DNA of 18,197 nt from an uncultured Ruminococcus sp. GTDB lineage: Bacteria; Bacillota; Clostridia; Oscillospirales; Ruminococcaceae. Under the pieces are notes generated by a model. It was not told where the DNA came from, made no database searches, and worked only from the letters and a program-made list of their open reading frames with translations. The translations under genes and the position numbers were made by a program. This document shows positions 7,691 through 15,417 of this stretch, one piece after another. The stretch covers positions 1 through 18,197 of the forward strand of contig CALGTV010000041.1 of assembly GCA_937902395.1 (NCBI GenBank), given 5' to 3'. Positions within the stretch are counted from its first letter, which is position 1, and each line of letters opens with the position of its first letter.

Positions 7691-9053
7691 CAGTCTGCTG
7701 TTCATATATTTATTTTTCCCTGCGGCACTGGGAATATATATGATATCCCCGAAAAAAATAAAGGATATTGTACTCTATGCCGAAAGTCTTATTTTCTGCG
7801 GATTTATGGGCGTAAAGATGACGCTTTTCATACTTCTTTTTTCCATTGTGAACTACACCGCTGGAAAGTTTATATACAGCGTAAAACCAAGGCTGAAAAG
7901 TATACCCCTCGCCATAGGTATACTTTTCGATATTATAATGCTCCTGTCATTCAAAGCTGATTATTTTTCCTATCTTCACGGCTTTATGCGGCTTCCCGAG
8001 GGAGCATATCCCCTTGGAATATCTCTGTTTACGCTGTCGACAGTAGGATATCTTGCGGATATTTACAAAGGAAATATAAGAGCCGACAAGAATTTCATAC
8101 GTTTTTCCCTCTTTGCGATGATGTTTCCGCGGCTTATTATGGGAACTGTTGTCAGCTACGATACATACCTTACCGCCATGAAAAACCGCCGATTCAACAT
8201 AGGCGAGCTTGGCGAGGGTATAATTGGATTTGTAAAGGGACTTGCTAAAAAGGTGATTGTAGCAGACCAGCTTTATATGCTGTATTCGGCAGTTGACGGC
8301 ATGCCTCTTTCAAAGCTTTCGGCCGCTTCTGCATGGCTTGGAATTATTGCATATATACTTTGTCTTTACTTTACATTATCAGGCTTATCAGATATGAGCT
8401 GCGGTTTATGCAGATGCTTCGGATTACGTATACCTAACAGCTTCAACTATCCCATGTTCAGTGGACGCATAAGGGTATTCCTTTCAAAGTGGCATATTCA
8501 GGTTATCCAGTGGTTCAGAAAATATATCACAACCCCTGTTTCTTCTATGATAAATAATGCTTATATTGGTAAGTTTGTATTTGTCATGGTATGGACTATC
8601 ACGGGTATGTGGTACAGTTTCAGCACAGGAGGCGCTTTGTGGGGTATGCTTATGGGATTAGCAGTAGTAATAGAAAATAAATTTACAAAGTTTAGAAAAA
8701 TCAGAACTAATGGCATTATATTTACAATGTTTGCAATAACTCTTATATCTGTATTCCTTGCTGCAGAAAATGTCTCAGGGGGTCTGAGATACATAGGGGT
8801 AATGTTCGGCGGAAACGGCAATCTTGCGGACTCTCTCTCTGTATACCTGCTGAAATATTATATTGTCATACTTCTTGTTGCGATATACGGCTCTACAGAC
8901 CTTTTCAAGAACACACTTACAAGAGTAAAAGATACAAAATTCGGCTGGATAATCTCTGTATTTACACCTGTAACAGTTCTTGCACTGCTGTTGGCATCTA
9001 CAGCACTTATGGCGTACAGCGGTCAATCTGATTCAATGATAATTATGTTGTAG
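7680..9053 (+). CDS. MBOAT (AlgI-like) membrane protein lacking the catalytic His
   Basis: Polytopic protein of 457 residues from the membrane-bound O-acyltransferase family, AlgI branch. AlgI proteins pass acetyl groups across the membrane to a DHHW/AlgJ/AlgX-type partner. Family landmarks include a SGLSDMSCGLCRCFGLRIP segment (DxSDMAIG-like), NSFNYPMF, and SKW271-H272-IQVIQWFRKY (normally RRWHISLSTWFRDY). The normally invariant GLWHG motif reads G309-M-W-Y312-S, so the essential His is Tyr (codon TAC, one base from CAC). The frame is uninterrupted. It overlaps the RNase M5 gene by 11 bases, with GGGGAG just upstream. Eleven bases later comes the DHHW-like partner, whose catalytic residues are also replaced. 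Probably catalytically inactive or repurposed; this is inferred. Confidence 0.88.
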   Translation: MTYSSLLFIYLFFPAALGIYMISPKKIKDIVLYAESLIFCGFMGVKMTLFILLFSIVNYTAGKFIYSVKPRLKSIPLAIGILFDIIMLLSFKADYFSYLHGFMRLPEGAYPLGISLFTLSTVGYLADIYKGNIRADKNFIRFSLFAMMFPRLIMGTVVSYDTYLTAMKNRRFNIGELGEGIIGFVKGLAKKVIVADQLYMLYSAVDGMPLSKLSAASAWLGIIAYILCLYFTLSGLSDMSCGLCRCFGLRIPNSFNYPMFSGRIRVFLSKWHIQVIQWFRKYITTPVSSMINNAYIGKFVFVMVWTITGMWYSFSTGGALWGMLMGLAVVIENKFTKFRKIRTNGIIFTMFAITLISVFLAAENVSGGLRYIGVMFGGNGNLADSLSVYLLKYYIVILLVAIYGSTDLFKNTLTRVKDTKFGWIISVFTPVTVLALLLASTALMAYSGQSDSMIIML

Positions 9054-9063
9054 TGAGGAGAAA

Positions 9064-10140
9064 ATGAAAAGGGCAGTTAAAATAACCGCAGGTGCGGTAA
9101 TGATATTTATATCCGCTGTTATGGGAATGATACTTTTCGGAGGCAGTTTTGTTAAGGATACCACAACAATAGGTAAAACAGAGCTTATAAACGGAGGTAT
9201 CAACGATAAGCTTGCTGGCAGTATTGCAGAAAATCTGCCATTCAGGGAAAATATACGTTCTTTTGGTGCGGAGGCAGGTTCAAAAATCGGTGAGCCTGTT
9301 GTTAATAATGTATATATCTCAGATGAACGTCTGCTTGACATATCAGCTGTTGAACTAAGTTCCGCAGAAAAGTATGCTCTTGAGGCAAACAGCTTTGCTG
9401 AAAGCTACAGCGGAACAGTTTATTTTGCCGCAGTTCCCACATCTACGGGAATTTATGGCGACGACTTGCCGTCCTACATATTTGACATAACGGAAAAAAA
9501 GCTTATCGAATGTCTTCACGATAAACTGTCGGTGAATATACGAAAAATTGATGCATATACTATACTTAAAATGCTCAGTGATAATTATATTTACTTCCGC
9601 AGTGACACAAAATGGACAAGCTACGGCGCATATTGTCTGTATAGAACAGTCATTCAAAAGCTGGGATTTATCCCTATTTCCTACGATAAATATGCAATAC
9701 GCCACGTAACAGACGGCTATCGCGGAAATCTCTATGACAGAATAGGGTATATGGAGTGTAAGGCAGATATACTTGATATCTATGAATACAGCGACGGCAC
9801 AGAAATCACGGAATGTACAGGGTATGACATTGACGGAGTAGAGCATCATCTCAGCCTTTATGATACGAAAGCTGTGGAATCGGATAATCCCTATAATCTC
9901 TATCTTGGCGAACCTATGGATTTTATTAGGATTAAAACCACGGTAAATAATGAAAAAGCTATACTTGTTATAGGCGATGAAACGGCAGATTGTTTTATAC
10001 CGTTTCTGACAAAGCATTACAGCGAAATAGCGTTTGTTTCTGCTGATTCATACATGGAAGCTATTGAAAAATATGTAGATACAAAACATTATGAGCAGGC
10101 ATTGTTTCTTGTGGGACTTGACTGCATTAAAAATTATTGA
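9064..10140 (+). CDS. DHHW/AlgX-like exported protein with replaced catalytic residues
   Basis: A 358-residue protein with an N-terminal signal anchor (about residues 6-28) and an extracytoplasmic SGNH-hydrolase-like domain of the DHHW family, usual partners of AlgI-type MBOATs in Firmicutes. Family landmarks are LPFRENIRSF, VNNVYISDERLL, FAAVPTSTGIYGDDLPSY, a FRSDTKWTSYGAY block and a C-terminal FIPFLTKHYSEI block. The DHHW/DTHW catalytic motif reads D181-T-K183-W, replacing the His. The nucleophile block, normally KDSY or GDS, reads G304-D305-E306-T, replacing the Ser. The ribosome binding site GAGGAG lies at 9055-9060. The gene follows the MBOAT by 10 bases. With neither nucleophile nor His it should not work as an acyltransferase. 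Confidence 0.85.
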   Translation: MKRAVKITAGAVMIFISAVMGMILFGGSFVKDTTTIGKTELINGGINDKLAGSIAENLPFRENIRSFGAEAGSKIGEPVVNNVYISDERLLDISAVELSSAEKYALEANSFAESYSGTVYFAAVPTSTGIYGDDLPSYIFDITEKKLIECLHDKLSVNIRKIDAYTILKMLSDNYIYFRSDTKWTSYGAYCLYRTVIQKLGFIPISYDKYAIRHVTDGYRGNLYDRIGYMECKADILDIYEYSDGTEITECTGYDIDGVEHHLSLYDTKAVESDNPYNLYLGEPMDFIRIKTTVNNEKAILVIGDETADCFIPFLTKHYSEIAFVSADSYMEAIEKYVDTKHYEQALFLVGLDCIKNY

Positions 10141-10153
10141 GTAGGTGATAAGA

Positions 10154-10906
10154 ATGAAAGCATTAATTACAGGAGCAACATCTGGAATAGGGAAGAGCAT
10201 AGCTGAAAAGCTCAGCAATCGCGGTTGGGAGCTTATTCTTACAGGAAGAAATGAAGATATGCTGAAAGCAATGCAGGAGAGACTTGGAAAATGTGAGATT
10301 ATATCAGCTGATTTATCGCAGAAATCCGAGGTTTTAAAGGTATATGATTTCTGTAAAGGAAAAAATGTGGATATGCTTGTGAACAACGCAGGCTTTGGAG
10401 TATTCGGCAGATTATCCGAAACTGACCTTGACAAAGAGCTTGAAATGATAAATGTGAATATCAGGGCAGTGCATATACTTATGAAGCTGTTTCTCAGGGA
10501 TTTTCGCAAGCGTGACAGGGGAATAATCCTCAATGTAGCGTCAGTTGCAGGCTTTCTTACAGGGCCTCTTATGGCGGCATACTACGCGTCAAAAAGCTAT
10601 GTTATAAAGCTTTCTCACGCTGCTGCGGAGGAACTTCGCCGTGAGGGTTCAAGGGTAAAAATAAGCGTATTCTGTCCCGGACCTGTTGACACGGATTTTA
10701 ACGACCGTGCAGGAGTATCATTCAGCATGAAACCTATATCAGCAGATTTTGCGGCGGAATATGCCATAAAATCAGCACTGTCTGGAAAGCTTACAGCTAT
10801 TCCCGGAGTATTTACAGCATTAGGAGCGTTTGGCGCAAGATTTCTGCCGAACAAGCTTGTAGCGGCACTTGTATGTGAAATGCAGGAGAGGAAAAAGGGC
10901 GTATGA
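10154..10906 (+). CDS. Classical short-chain dehydrogenase/reductase
   Basis: A 250-residue cytoplasmic NAD(P)-dependent oxidoreductase of the classical SDR type. The Rossmann motif T6-G-A-T-S-G-I-G13 is at the N-terminus, N77-N-A-G80 follows, and the catalytic set is S130, Y143 and K147 (Y-x-x-x-K within YYASKSY). The CPGPVDT segment after beta-6 is typical. ATG 10154 is chosen over GTG 10145 because the AGGTGAT at 10143-10149 is its Shine-Dalgarno. It lies 13 bases after the DHHW-like gene and its stop overlaps the next start. The substrate cannot be read from sequence. The neighbouring MBOAT/DHHW pair hints at, but does not prove, a link to envelope metabolism. Confidence 0.93.
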   Translation: MKALITGATSGIGKSIAEKLSNRGWELILTGRNEDMLKAMQERLGKCEIISADLSQKSEVLKVYDFCKGKNVDMLVNNAGFGVFGRLSETDLDKELEMINVNIRAVHILMKLFLRDFRKRDRGIILNVASVAGFLTGPLMAAYYASKSYVIKLSHAAAEELRREGSRVKISVFCPGPVDTDFNDRAGVSFSMKPISADFAAEYAIKSALSGKLTAIPGVFTALGAFGARFLPNKLVAALVCEMQERKKGV

Positions 10907-11439
10907 AAGATATAAGCTACAGGGTTGCGCTGGGCGGCATTGTATCGGCTCTGTGTCTGCTGTGTATGTTTCTTGCAGGGATTATGCCTGTGTTTTATCT
11001 GATACTTCCCATGGTTGCGGGGGGTTTGCTGATGATAATAGCGGAGGAGGTAAGTCTCGGCTGGGCGTGGCTTACCTACATAGCAGTAGATATACTTTCA
11101 ATGCTTATAACAGCGGATAAGGAATCGGCACTGGTATTTGTAATGCTGTTCGGGCATTATCCAATGTTGCGGATGTATCTGGAAAAGATTAAATTCAGAG
11201 GATTGAAGTATCTGCTGAAAGGGCTGATATTCAACTTTTGTGCAATATCCTTTTTCCTTGTAACAGTATTTATATTCGGAATGGATCAAATGCTGACGGA
11301 CATGAATGACCTTGGAAAATTCGGGGGACTTATATTGCTTGGAATGGTGAATATAGTATATGTGCTGTATGATTTCAACCTTGGTGCGATATATGTGCTG
11401 TACATTAAGCGATTATTGCCGAAGTTCAGGAAAAAATAA
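10903..11439 (+). CDS. Small polytopic membrane protein, possibly ECF S-component-like
   Basis: A 178-residue, very hydrophobic protein with about five or six membrane helices (roughly residues 5-25, 27-46, 51-69, 74-90, 102-127 and 138-165) and a basic C-terminal tail. The layout, with ALGGIVSALCLLCMF at the start, a proline-glycine-rich second helix and a LFGHYPMLR segment, is reminiscent of substrate-binding S components of ECF transporters and related uncharacterised Firmicute membrane proteins. I cannot assign a substrate. The start overlaps the SDR stop as ATGA (10903-10906). It is the last gene before the terminator at 11467-11522. Confidence 0.75.
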   Translation: MKDISYRVALGGIVSALCLLCMFLAGIMPVFYLILPMVAGGLLMIIAEEVSLGWAWLTYIAVDILSMLITADKESALVFVMLFGHYPMLRMYLEKIKFRGLKYLLKGLIFNFCAISFFLVTVFIFGMDQMLTDMNDLGKFGGLILLGMVNIVYVLYDFNLGAIYVLYIKRLLPKFRKK

Positions 11440-11631
11440 GGCGCTGTAAAAAAATCGCTATAATAGAAATAGCCGCACAGGAGAACAACGTATAATCGTT
11501 GTTTCTGTGCGGCTATTTTTTAAACATATTGTGTTTTGGGGAGTTTTTTACACCCCCGTTTTTTACCAGTTTGATGTTATAGTACGAACTTTTCACCTGT
11601 ATCACGAATATAATAAAATGGGTGATAAGAC
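11440..11631. other. Intergenic region between the terminator and yunB
   Basis: Apart from the terminator, the stretch is AT-rich with a weak GGGG/CCCC inverted repeat followed by a T-run (about 11538-11564). A TATAAT-like string at 11609-11614 is so close to the yunB ribosome binding site that its use as a -10 box is doubtful. yunB should be driven by a mother-cell sporulation sigma factor, but I could not place convincing sigma-E boxes. Confidence 0.4.
11467..11522 (+). terminator. Strong intrinsic terminator ending the alaS operon
   Basis: A perfect 14-bp outer stem (11467-11480 with 11505-11518) encloses a small asymmetric bulge and a 7-bp inner stem AACAACG/CGTTGTT (11484-11490 with 11497-11503). 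The loop is TATAAT. The right arm runs straight into a T-tract (11516-11521). It lies 27 bases after the last gene of the first run and separates it from yunB. Confidence 0.92.
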
Positions 11632-12285
11632 ATGAAAAGAAGAACAAGAAAGAATCTACAGATACGTTGCATAATTGGCGGATTGGTATTTGTGTCTGTT
11701 ATAATACTGCTGATTTTTTCTTTTATAAAGCTTGACAAAGCTGTAAGACCGTCGGCGCAGATGCAGGCTGAACAGCTGTCAGAGCATACGGCATATCAGG
11801 TAATAACTGGGGCTGTTTCACAGTATATATCCGAAAGTGACTGTACATACAGCAAGTTTTCAACAATAGTATATGATGAATCGGGAAATGTAGCTTCTGT
11901 GGAGGCTCTTGCCGATAATATCAATCGTGTTCAGTCTGAGCTTGCATTACATATAAACAAAGAGCTTCATTCTTCGGGAAAAACACAGGCTGAGATACCT
12001 CTCGGAAATATCAGCGGCTCATATCTTTTAGCAGATAAAGGACCTGTTATCAAAATTGGCATATGTCCCATTGGAACGGCGGAGGTAAAGCTGACAAGTA
12101 CTTTCGATTCCGCAGGTATTAATCAGACGCGTCATAGAATCTATGCGGAAATATCGGCAGATATGGCATCATCATTCCCGCTTTACAGCTTTGAAACAAA
12201 GGTTAAATTTGATTATCTTATAGCTGAAACCATAATTATCGGAGATGTTCCGGACTATTCCGTAAAGGCATGGGCGGAGACATAA
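11632..12285 (+). CDS. yunB: Sporulation protein YunB
   Basis: A 217-residue protein with one N-terminal membrane helix (about residues 11-33) after a basic MKRRTRK start and a mostly extracytoplasmic body. YunB is a mother-cell-expressed protein required for normal sporulation in Bacillus; its biochemical role is not defined. The conserved signature is plain: EIPLGNISGSYLL, then GPVIKIGICPIGTAEVKL, then the near-invariant SAGINQTRHRIYAEISADM block, and finally IAETIIIGDVPDYS at the C-terminus. It is somewhat shorter than the Bacillus protein (about 250). GGTGAT (11621-11626) is the ribosome binding site. It stands alone between two operons and indicates a spore-forming lineage. Confidence 0.95.
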   Translation: MKRRTRKNLQIRCIIGGLVFVSVIILLIFSFIKLDKAVRPSAQMQAEQLSEHTAYQVITGAVSQYISESDCTYSKFSTIVYDESGNVASVEALADNINRVQSELALHINKELHSSGKTQAEIPLGNISGSYLLADKGPVIKIGICPIGTAEVKLTSTFDSAGINQTRHRIYAEISADMASSFPLYSFETKVKFDYLIAETIIIGDVPDYSVKAWAET

Positions 12286-12305
12286 TAATTTCAGTTTAAG
12301 ATTGA

Positions 12306-12317
12306 TTTACATGTAAA
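12306..12317. promoter_or_regulatory. 12-bp perfect palindrome upstream of the lon promoter
   Basis: TTTACATGTAAA is self-complementary over all 12 bases and ends 14 bases before the -35 box of the lon promoter. Its size and position suit a dimeric regulator. It matches neither the HrcA/CIRCE nor the CtsR operator, the usual heat-shock control sites. Binding is inference. Confidence 0.35.
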
Positions 12318-12331
12318 AAAATGTTTTCCTC

Positions 12332-12360
12332 TTGCATTTTTAAAAGAAGTATAGTATAAT
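12332..12360 (+). promoter_or_regulatory. Sigma-A promoter of lon
   Basis: TTGCAT (12332-12337) and TATAAT (12355-12360) are separated by 17 bases. The first matches four of six consensus -35 positions in order (TTG-A-like core) and the second is an exact -10. The predicted start near 12367 gives a leader of about 80 bases. The leader can fold: TCTCTG/CAGAGA (12395-12400 with 12420-12425) encloses a GTGA-capped GCTT/AAGC hairpin (12402-12413), close to the ribosome binding site. Confidence 0.8.
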
Positions 12361-12448
12361 ATATGTATTCGATAAATCTGAAATCTGGAAATTGTCTCTG
12401 AGCTTGTGAAAGCGGTTTACAGAGAGATAGGAAATGAAGAGGGTAAAT

Positions 12449-14788
12449 ATGGAACAGACTATGAAAAGCAGTAAGAATAATGAAAACAGCAATGTTTTCT
12501 ATACCGTTGCAATGAGAGGTCTTGTGGCGTTTCCTAAAATGGTTATGCACTTTGACGCTTCAAGGGATAAAACAACTGCGGCTGTTGAAAAGGCTGTAAA
12601 GTCGGGCGGCAAGCTGTTTCTGATTGCACAGAAAGAATCGGGAATTGAAAATCCAACTGCTTCTGATTTATATCAGGTTGGAGTTGTTGCAGAGATAAAA
12701 CAGGTACTCAGACTTCCCGACAATATAATGAAAGTTCTTGTAGAGGGTACTTACAAAGCAAATCTGGTGCGCCTTATCGACGAGGGTAACGTTCTTCGTG
12801 CTGAGGTTAAAAGAGTTCCCACATATTCAAGAGTTAAGTACGACGAAGCTGAGGCAGAGGCTCTTATGCGCTCCCTTAAAAAAGCCTACGAGAAGTATAT
12901 CTCTTTCTCAATGAAAATGCCTGAAGAGATACTCGCTTCTATACTTACGGAAGAAAATCCGTTCAGACTTTTTGAGGCTGTTATTTTTAACTGCGGTATC
13001 AACTACCGCGATAAGCAGAGCCTCCTTGAAGAATCAAATATAATGAACAAGCTGACAATGCTTCTGGAGTTTATTACATCGGAAACAGAAATCCTCCAGC
13101 TTGAAAGCTTTATCAACGACCGTACACGGAATAATATCGACAGAGGACAGCGTGAATACTATCTCCGCGAGCAAATGCGTGTGATTCAGGAACAGCTTGG
13201 CGAGGATGATGCTGAGGAAATCAACGATATTATTACAAGCATAATGGAACTTAAAATAGACGAAAAAAGCCGTGATAAGCTGCTTAAAGAGGCAGATAGA
13301 CTTGCAAAACTTCCACCTGCTTCACAGGAGGCATTTGTTATTAAGAATTATCTTGATACTGTTCTTGAACTGCCATGGGGAAAGTATACAGCTGCAAAAA
13401 TAACTATGGAAAAGGCTTCGGCTATTCTGGAGGACGAGCATTACGGTCTGAAACGCGTTAAGGAGCGCATTCTGGAATTTCTTGCTGTACATACCCTTAA
13501 CCCCGATATAAAGGGACAGATTATCTGTCTTGCAGGACCTCCCGGAATCGGTAAGACTTCTATTGCACGTTCAATTGCAAAGGCTATGGGCAGAAAATAT
13601 GTCCGTGTATCTCTTGGCGGCGTCCGCGATGAAGCCGATATAAGAGGTCACAGAAAGACTTATGTGGGAGCTATGCCGGGACGTATCATTACTGCTATGG
13701 AGCAGGCAGGTACTTCCGACCCCATGATTCTCCTTGACGAGATAGATAAGCTTTGCAGCGATATAAAGGGTGACCCCTCATCTGCAATGCTTGAAGTCCT
13801 TGACAGCGAGCAGAATTCTACATTCCGCGACCATTTTATTGAAGTCCCCTTTGATTTAAGCAAGGCGGTATTCATCACAACTGCAAATAATGTTGGAAAT
13901 ATTCCTGCGCCCCTCCTTGACCGTATGGAGCTTATTGAGCTCCCCAGCTATACAGCCGAGGAAAAATTCCACATCGCAAAGGAACATCTGATACCAAAGC
14001 AGCTTAAAGAACACGGACTGAAAGGCACACAGCTCAAATTACAGGATGAGACCATAAACGATGTTATCGCTTACTATACAAGAGAAGCAGGCGTAAGAAG
14101 TCTTGAACGCTGTATCGCTTCACTTTGCAGAAAAGCGGCAAAGAAGATTGCTGACGGTGACGCTAAGCGTATAACCGTAAAGGCTAAGGAGCTTGAAAGC
14201 TGGCTTGGTGTATACAAGTATACCCGTGACCTTGTGTCTGATAAGGACCAGATAGGTGTTGTAAACGGACTTGCATGGACCGCTGTAGGCGGTACTGTAA
14301 TGCCCCTTGAAGTTCTTGCTCTTGACGGTACAGGCAAGATTGAGACAACAGGCTCACTGGGCGATGTTATGAAAGAAAGCTCAAAAATAGCTGTAACCTA
14401 TGTCCGCAGTGTAGCTGATAAATACGGCATAGACAAAGAATTTTTCACCAAAAAGGATATGCATATCCATGCTCCGGAGGGTGCTGTTCCAAAGGACGGC
14501 CCTTCCGCAGGCGTTACAATGACAACAGCTATAGTATCGGCTCTTTCGGGACGCAAGGTGCGCTCTGATGTGGCTATGACAGGCGAAATCACACTTCACG
14601 GCAAGGTGCTTCCAATAGGCGGACTTCGTGAAAAGACAATGGCGGCATACAAGTTGGGAATTAAGACAGTTATTATCCCCATTGACAACAAGCCCGACCT
14701 TGAAGAAGTTGACGATGCTGTTAAAAATAATATTGAATTCGTATTTGCAGAAAATCTCACAGATGTTCTGGATACAGCACTTTTGTAA
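12449..14788 (+). CDS. lon: ATP-dependent Lon protease
   Basis: Cytoplasmic AAA+ serine protease of 779 residues that degrades misfolded and regulatory proteins. The N-terminal Lon substrate-binding domain begins at VFYTVAMRGLVAFPKM. A coiled-coil helical part contains QREYYLREQMRVIQEQLG. The AAA+ module carries Walker A G363-PPGIGKTS and Walker B ILLD430-EIDKL. The protease domain has the Ser-Lys dyad S686 (in PKDGPSAGVTM) and K729 (in GGLREKTMAAYKLG), 43 residues apart as in Escherichia coli Lon. I prefer ATG 12449, with GAGGG six bases upstream; ATG 12434, in frame, would add five residues and has a weaker site. lon followed by engB is a conserved Firmicute order. No HrcA or CtsR box is visible. 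Confidence 0.96.
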   Translation: MEQTMKSSKNNENSNVFYTVAMRGLVAFPKMVMHFDASRDKTTAAVEKAVKSGGKLFLIAQKESGIENPTASDLYQVGVVAEIKQVLRLPDNIMKVLVEGTYKANLVRLIDEGNVLRAEVKRVPTYSRVKYDEAEAEALMRSLKKAYEKYISFSMKMPEEILASILTEENPFRLFEAVIFNCGINYRDKQSLLEESNIMNKLTMLLEFITSETEILQLESFINDRTRNNIDRGQREYYLREQMRVIQEQLGEDDAEEINDIITSIMELKIDEKSRDKLLKEADRLAKLPPASQEAFVIKNYLDTVLELPWGKYTAAKITMEKASAILEDEHYGLKRVKERILEFLAVHTLNPDIKGQIICLAGPPGIGKTSIARSIAKAMGRKYVRVSLGGVRDEADIRGHRKTYVGAMPGRIITAMEQAGTSDPMILLDEIDKLCSDIKGDPSSAMLEVLDSEQNSTFRDHFIEVPFDLSKAVFITTANNVGNIPAPLLDRMELIELPSYTAEEKFHIAKEHLIPKQLKEHGLKGTQLKLQDETINDVIAYYTREAGVRSLERCIASLCRKAAKKIADGDAKRITVKAKELESWLGVYKYTRDLVSDKDQIGVVNGLAWTAVGGTVMPLEVLALDGTGKIETTGSLGDVMKESSKIAVTYVRSVADKYGIDKEFFTKKDMHIHAPEGAVPKDGPSAGVTMTTAIVSALSGRKVRSDVAMTGEITLHGKVLPIGGLREKTMAAYKLGIKTVIIPIDNKPDLEEVDDAVKNNIEFVFAENLTDVLDTALL

Positions 14789-14800
14789 AGGAGGGCAGAT

Positions 14801-15391
14801 ATGAAGCTTAACTACAATAAAGCGGAATATATAGCCTCATACGGTACATATTCCCAGATACCGCAGGGCGACAGAGTGGAAATAGCTTTTGCAGGTCACT
14901 CCAATGTTGGAAAATCAACGCTGATAAACAAGCTTTTTAACCGCAGAAATCTTGCAAGAGTAAGCTCTGTGCCCGGTAAAACGGCGACTATAAATTTTTA
15001 CGGTCTGGAAAATATCTATTTTGTTGACCTCCCGGGCTATGGCTATGCTAAGGTAGCAAAGTCGGAGAAAGAACGCTGGTCGGGACTTATTGACGGATAT
15101 CTCAGCTCTGACAGGGATATACGCATAGTATTTATGCTCATTGATATGCGACATGCTCCGACAAAGGATGATTTGAAAATGATTGATTTCCTTATTGACA
15201 CGGAAATGCCGTTCATACTCGTTCTTACAAAGGCTGACAAGCTGAAAAAAATGGAGCGAATCAAGCGTATGGAGGCTTTCAAGACCGAAATACCGTGCTT
15301 TGAGGATATGCATGTGATTCCATTTTCCTCTATGACCTTTGAGGGAGTTGAGGAACTCAGGGCAATTGTTGAAGAAGTGGCAGAGGATTAA
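14801..15391 (+). CDS. engB: Ribosome-biogenesis GTPase EngB/YsxC
   Basis: A 196-residue GTPase of the TrmE-Era-EngA-EngB group, needed for assembly of the large ribosomal subunit. G1 reads G32-H-S-N-V-G-K38-S-T (most relatives have GRSNVGKSS), G2 lies in PGKTATINFY, G3 is DLPGYGYAKV and G4 is TKADKL. The length is typical. AAAGGAGGG sits just ahead of ATG 14801, 12 bases after the lon stop, so the two are cotranscribed. The neighbour order lon-engB (lonA-ysxC in Bacillus) supports the assignment. Confidence 0.96.
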   Translation: MKLNYNKAEYIASYGTYSQIPQGDRVEIAFAGHSNVGKSTLINKLFNRRNLARVSSVPGKTATINFYGLENIYFVDLPGYGYAKVAKSEKERWSGLIDGYLSSDRDIRIVFMLIDMRHAPTKDDLKMIDFLIDTEMPFILVLTKADKLKKMERIKRMEAFKTEIPCFEDMHVIPFSSMTFEGVEELRAIVEEVAED

Positions 15392-15417
15392 GCCATTTCG
15401 TGAAAGGACGAAAAAAT

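Noticed and set aside
11531..11566. Second terminator after the operon (GGGG/CCCC plus T-run)
   Set aside because: The stem is only about 4 bp with an 11-base loop, and a far stronger terminator lies immediately upstream.
11570..11631. Sigma-E promoter for yunB
   Set aside because: A weak ATA core near 11579 has no matching CATA-type -10 at proper spacing, so I could not support a precise call.
12286..12448. CIRCE or CtsR heat-shock operator at lon
   Set aside because: Neither the TTAGCACTC/GAGTGCTAA pair nor the tandem GGTCAAA heptads occur there.
15392..15417. Lysine riboswitch before lysA
   Set aside because: Only 26 bases separate engB from lysA, far too short for that aptamer.
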